A stretch of 6,367 nucleotides of DNA from NCBI GenBank assembly GCA_003131665.1, contig PKWA01000098.1:3034-9400 (forward strand), in the 5' to 3' direction. The translations under genes and the position numbers were made by a program. This document shows, piece after piece, positions 4,685-6,367 of the stretch. Numbering within the stretch: the first letter of the stretch is position 1; each line of letters starts with the position of its first letter. Below the pieces are notes generated by a model, which searched no databases, was not told the origin of the DNA, and saw only the letters and a program-made list of their open reading frames with translations. Source of the stretch: Acidimicrobiaceae bacterium (GTDB lineage Bacteria; Actinomycetota; Acidimicrobiia; Acidimicrobiales; RAAP-2).

Positions 4685-6184
4685 TCAAGAGGGACACGTC
4701 GAGCCGGTCATCGTGAACTTCTGGCCGGCTTGGATCGCGAGCGCGCCTTCGACAAGACATGTCATTACGGGTCCCGCCACCAATGCGCCGGTCTTCGAAG
4801 TGGCTTGAAATGGTAATACAACCGCCACTGCAATCGTCGGATCGCTGGCCGGCGCGAAGGCGATCATCCAGTCGTCGGTATTCTTCGCGCTGTTGCCGAC
4901 CTGGGCGGTGCCAGTTTTGGCGGCCACGTTATCTGCCGCGGGGAAGTAACCTGCCGCGGTACCGAAAAGCGCGACGTTCACCATCAAGGGGATGATCTGG
5001 CTGGATTGGGCCGGAGTGAGTGGCGTCTTCCACACGGTGGGCTTGTAGCGCTTGATGATCGTGCCGTCGGGTCCCGTGACGTAGTTCAACAGGTGCGGTG
5101 TCATCATGACCCCGAGGTTACCGACCGCGCCGGCGACGAGCGCGTTCTGTAACGCGCTGGTTCGAACGTCTTGTTGACCAATCGCCGAGTACGCGACACC
5201 AGGCAAGTTCGATGTGAAAAACGACGCCGGGGGAAAGTTGCTCGCCACCGCACCGGGTAGGTCGATCGGCGGAATTTCGTCGTAGCCGAAGCTGTCGGCC
5301 GCGAGCGACAGGTCGGTGCCCCCGACGTCAAGACCGACGAGAGCGAAGCCGGTGTCGCACGAGGGCGGCAACATCTCGGCGATCGTCCCGCCGCACTTAC
5401 CAAAGGCGTAGTTCGAGAGCGTCTTGTTGGAGTTGGGCAAGCTGATGGTGACGGCGCTGCGGTAGACCTTGGTCAAGAGTTGGGGCTTGGACACGATGAC
5501 TGCCGAGGTCGTAATGACCTTGAAGGTGGAGCCCGGTGGGAAGGTCTGTTCGGTGGCCACGAGTCCGAGCGGAGGAAATCCTTCCGCATCCTTGGTGTTG
5601 TCCTTCGTCCACGCCACCTTGGCGACAGCGTCGATCGGCGAGGTCAGCGGCACCGGGTTGTACGTCGGATTCGAATACATCGCCAAGATGTTGCCGTTCT
5701 TTGGATCCAAGACGACCGCGGCACCGTCTCTTCCGGCCAGGGCGCGCTGGGCGACACGCTGCAGCGCGGGTTGCAGGGTCAAGGTCACGTTGTCCGCGGC
5801 ACTGGTCGGCGAGAGCACTTGGGCCAGACTTTGCGGCGGTTGGGCGTGCGAGGACAGATAGGTGTTGTACTCCGCTTCGAGATACCAATTGCCGTAGAAC
5901 GGCGAGGTGAACCCAACGAGACTTGAGGTGAGCGACCCGAGGGGATAGACCCGCCGGTAGACGTTGCCCCCTTGGCCCGTCGGCACCGACGCGGCGAGAA
6001 CCGTGCCGTCGGCCGCGAAGACCTTGCCGCGAGGCGCGTTGCTCGAAGCCTCGGAGATCCTCGGGTTGAGTGGCGACGCGTCCAGGGCCTTCGCCCGAAA
6101 GAACTGGAGGTTAGCCGACTGAGCCGCCACCACGACGAAGAGCAGCAGAATCACTGACGCCAGAATGCTAAGTCGACGGGACAC
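4685..6184 (-). CDS. pbpA: class B penicillin-binding protein (PbpA-type transpeptidase)
   Basis: A 499-residue D,D-transpeptidase that would cross-link peptidoglycan outside the membrane. A membrane anchor spans about 5-22 (ILASVILLLFVVVA). The N-terminal pedestal, with the RGKVFAADGTVLA-type start of PBP2-like proteins, runs to about 130. The transpeptidase domain follows from about 150. The catalytic SxxK is Ser219-Thr-Phe-Lys222 in FPPGSTFKVIT, and the KTG box is 423-425 (AAKTGTAQVG). The place of SxN is taken by Ser275-Cys-Asp277 (PPSCDTGF); mycobacterial PbpA has SCN there, as I recall it, so the Asn to Asp change is notable. Cys264 and Cys276 could form a disulfide. Length and order fit PbpA, which acts with a SEDS glycosyltransferase, but no rodA is visible upstream. 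The GTG start at 6184 is fixed by an in-frame TAG two codons earlier. No ribosome site is present, which suggests leaderless translation. Confidence 0.88.
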   Translation of the reverse strand: MSRRLSILASVILLLFVVVAAQSANLQFFRAKALDASPLNPRISEASSNAPRGKVFAADGTVLAASVPTGQGGNVYRRVYPLGSLTSSLVGFTSPFYGNWYLEAEYNTYLSSHAQPPQSLAQVLSPTSAADNVTLTLQPALQRVAQRALAGRDGAAVVLDPKNGNILAMYSNPTYNPVPLTSPIDAVAKVAWTKDNTKDAEGFPPLGLVATEQTFPPGSTFKVITTSAVIVSKPQLLTKVYRSAVTISLPNSNKTLSNYAFGKCGGTIAEMLPPSCDTGFALVGLDVGGTDLSLAADSFGYDEIPPIDLPGAVASNFPPASFFTSNLPGVAYSAIGQQDVRTSALQNALVAGAVGNLGVMMTPHLLNYVTGPDGTIIKRYKPTVWKTPLTPAQSSQIIPLMVNVALFGTAAGYFPAADNVAAKTGTAQVGNSAKNTDDWMIAFAPASDPTIAVAVVLPFQATSKTGALVAGPVMTCLVEGALAIQAGQKFTMTGSTCPS

Positions 6185-6190
6185 GGACTA

Positions 6191-6218
6191 ACTGTAAACG
6201 CTGATCGAAAACGGCCAA
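6191..6218 (-). promoter_or_regulatory. candidate leaderless promoter of pbpA
   Basis: On the minus strand TACAGT (complement of 6191-6196) fits the actinobacterial TAnnnT -10 box and lies six bases before the GTG start codon, so transcription would begin at or next to the start codon. TTGGCC (complement of 6213-6218) sits 16 bases further upstream as a fair -35. The absence of any Shine-Dalgarno sequence agrees with a leaderless mRNA. Confidence 0.5.
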
Positions 6219-6247
6219 ACTGAGCCGCGAAAATGCTGATAATGCAG

Positions 6248-6262
6248 AGGGGATTATCCCCT
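6248..6262. promoter_or_regulatory. perfect palindrome upstream of pbpA
   Basis: AGGGGAT-T-ATCCCCT is a perfect 7-bp dyad about a central T, centred about 70 bases upstream of the pbpA start. Just beside it on the plus strand is TGATAAT (6237-6243), a -10-like word. An operator for a dimeric regulator is a reasonable guess; a terminator is less likely because no loop or T run is present. Confidence 0.35.
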
Positions 6263-6264
6263 AG

Positions 6265-6301
6265 CGGAACTTCAATCACGTGGCCAAGTTGAGATGTTCC
6301 G
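6265..6301. terminator. hairpin, possibly the terminator of the next gene
   Basis: CGGAAC (6265-6270) pairs with GTTCCG (6296-6301), and TCAA (6272-6275) with TTGA (6289-6292), separated by a small asymmetric loop. If a minus-strand gene ends near 6284, as one open frame suggests, the hairpin would overlap its stop. There is no T run, so the call is weak. Confidence 0.2.
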
Positions 6302-6367
6302 AGTCCCAATCAAGGGGCGGTTCTGAAACTTTGCTAATGCCAGAGAGAAGGCTGCCGTCGGCCCTCA

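Larger units (their letters stand above)
6185..6367. other. intergenic region upstream of pbpA, no gene identified
   Basis: No frame on the plus strand gives a credible gene. On the minus strand one frame is open from the window edge for 27 codons and ends with TGA near 6284-6286. It could be the tail of a neighbouring gene, but I do not recognise it, and it does not look like the membrane C-terminus of RodA. The rest holds the pbpA promoter, a palindrome and a hairpin. Confidence 0.4.

Noticed and set aside
4532..4816. 94-codon plus-strand ORF
   Set aside because: More than a third lies antisense to the pbpA 3' end, it crosses the strong hairpin at 4583-4616, it has no ribosome site, and the product resembles no family.
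5397..5888. Long ORFs on both strands inside pbpA (for example 163 codons on the minus strand, 148 on the plus strand)
   Set aside because: They are shadows in other frames of a high-GC gene whose true frame has all the transpeptidase motifs.
1..6367. CRISPR array, toxin-antitoxin pair, restriction-modification or other defence genes
   Set aside because: No spaced repeats of the right length are present, and no ORF shows motifs of these systems; the element has no room for hidden cargo beyond a 42-codon frame.

Overview
The window looks like chromosomal DNA of a high-GC Actinomycetota, possibly an acidimicrobial lineage. Three points support this: the acyl-CoA dehydrogenase resembles mycobacterial FadE25, the penicillin-binding protein has the PbpA layout, and the mobile element carries a RepSA-type replication initiator, a family known from actinomycete integrative elements. 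The phylum is fairly secure; the class is a guess.

Layout: (1) 1-1536, plus strand: the 3' end of an unrecognised gene, then a complete acyl-CoA dehydrogenase gene 27 bases downstream, probably one operon. (2) About 1540-4580: a compact integrative element of about 3 kb. It holds a tyrosine integrase (plus strand) and, facing it on the minus strand, a RepSA-like HUH replication initiator whose stop overlaps the start of a small excisionase-type HTH protein. The integrase and excisionase genes overlap tail to tail by 72 bases. A roughly 480-base non-coding stretch lies behind rep and is rich in dyads and short direct repeats. (3) 4685-6184, minus strand: a complete class B penicillin-binding protein (PbpA type), with a hairpin past its stop and a leaderless-type promoter at its start. 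(4) 6185-6367: intergenic, with a palindrome and a hairpin.

Reading: the element sits between the convergent 3' ends of two housekeeping genes. It encodes recombination (Int), directionality control (Xis) and rolling-circle-type replication (Rep), but no conjugative translocase, so it looks like a stripped actinomycete integrative element (AICE). Points to revisit are the convergent int versus xis-rep arrangement, a three-segment self-complementary switch over the rep start, periodic repeats at both ends that could be integrase arm sites, the lack of any visible tRNA attachment site, and an S-C-D in place of the usual S-x-N motif of the penicillin-binding protein. All functional statements come from reading the sequence; no database search was run.
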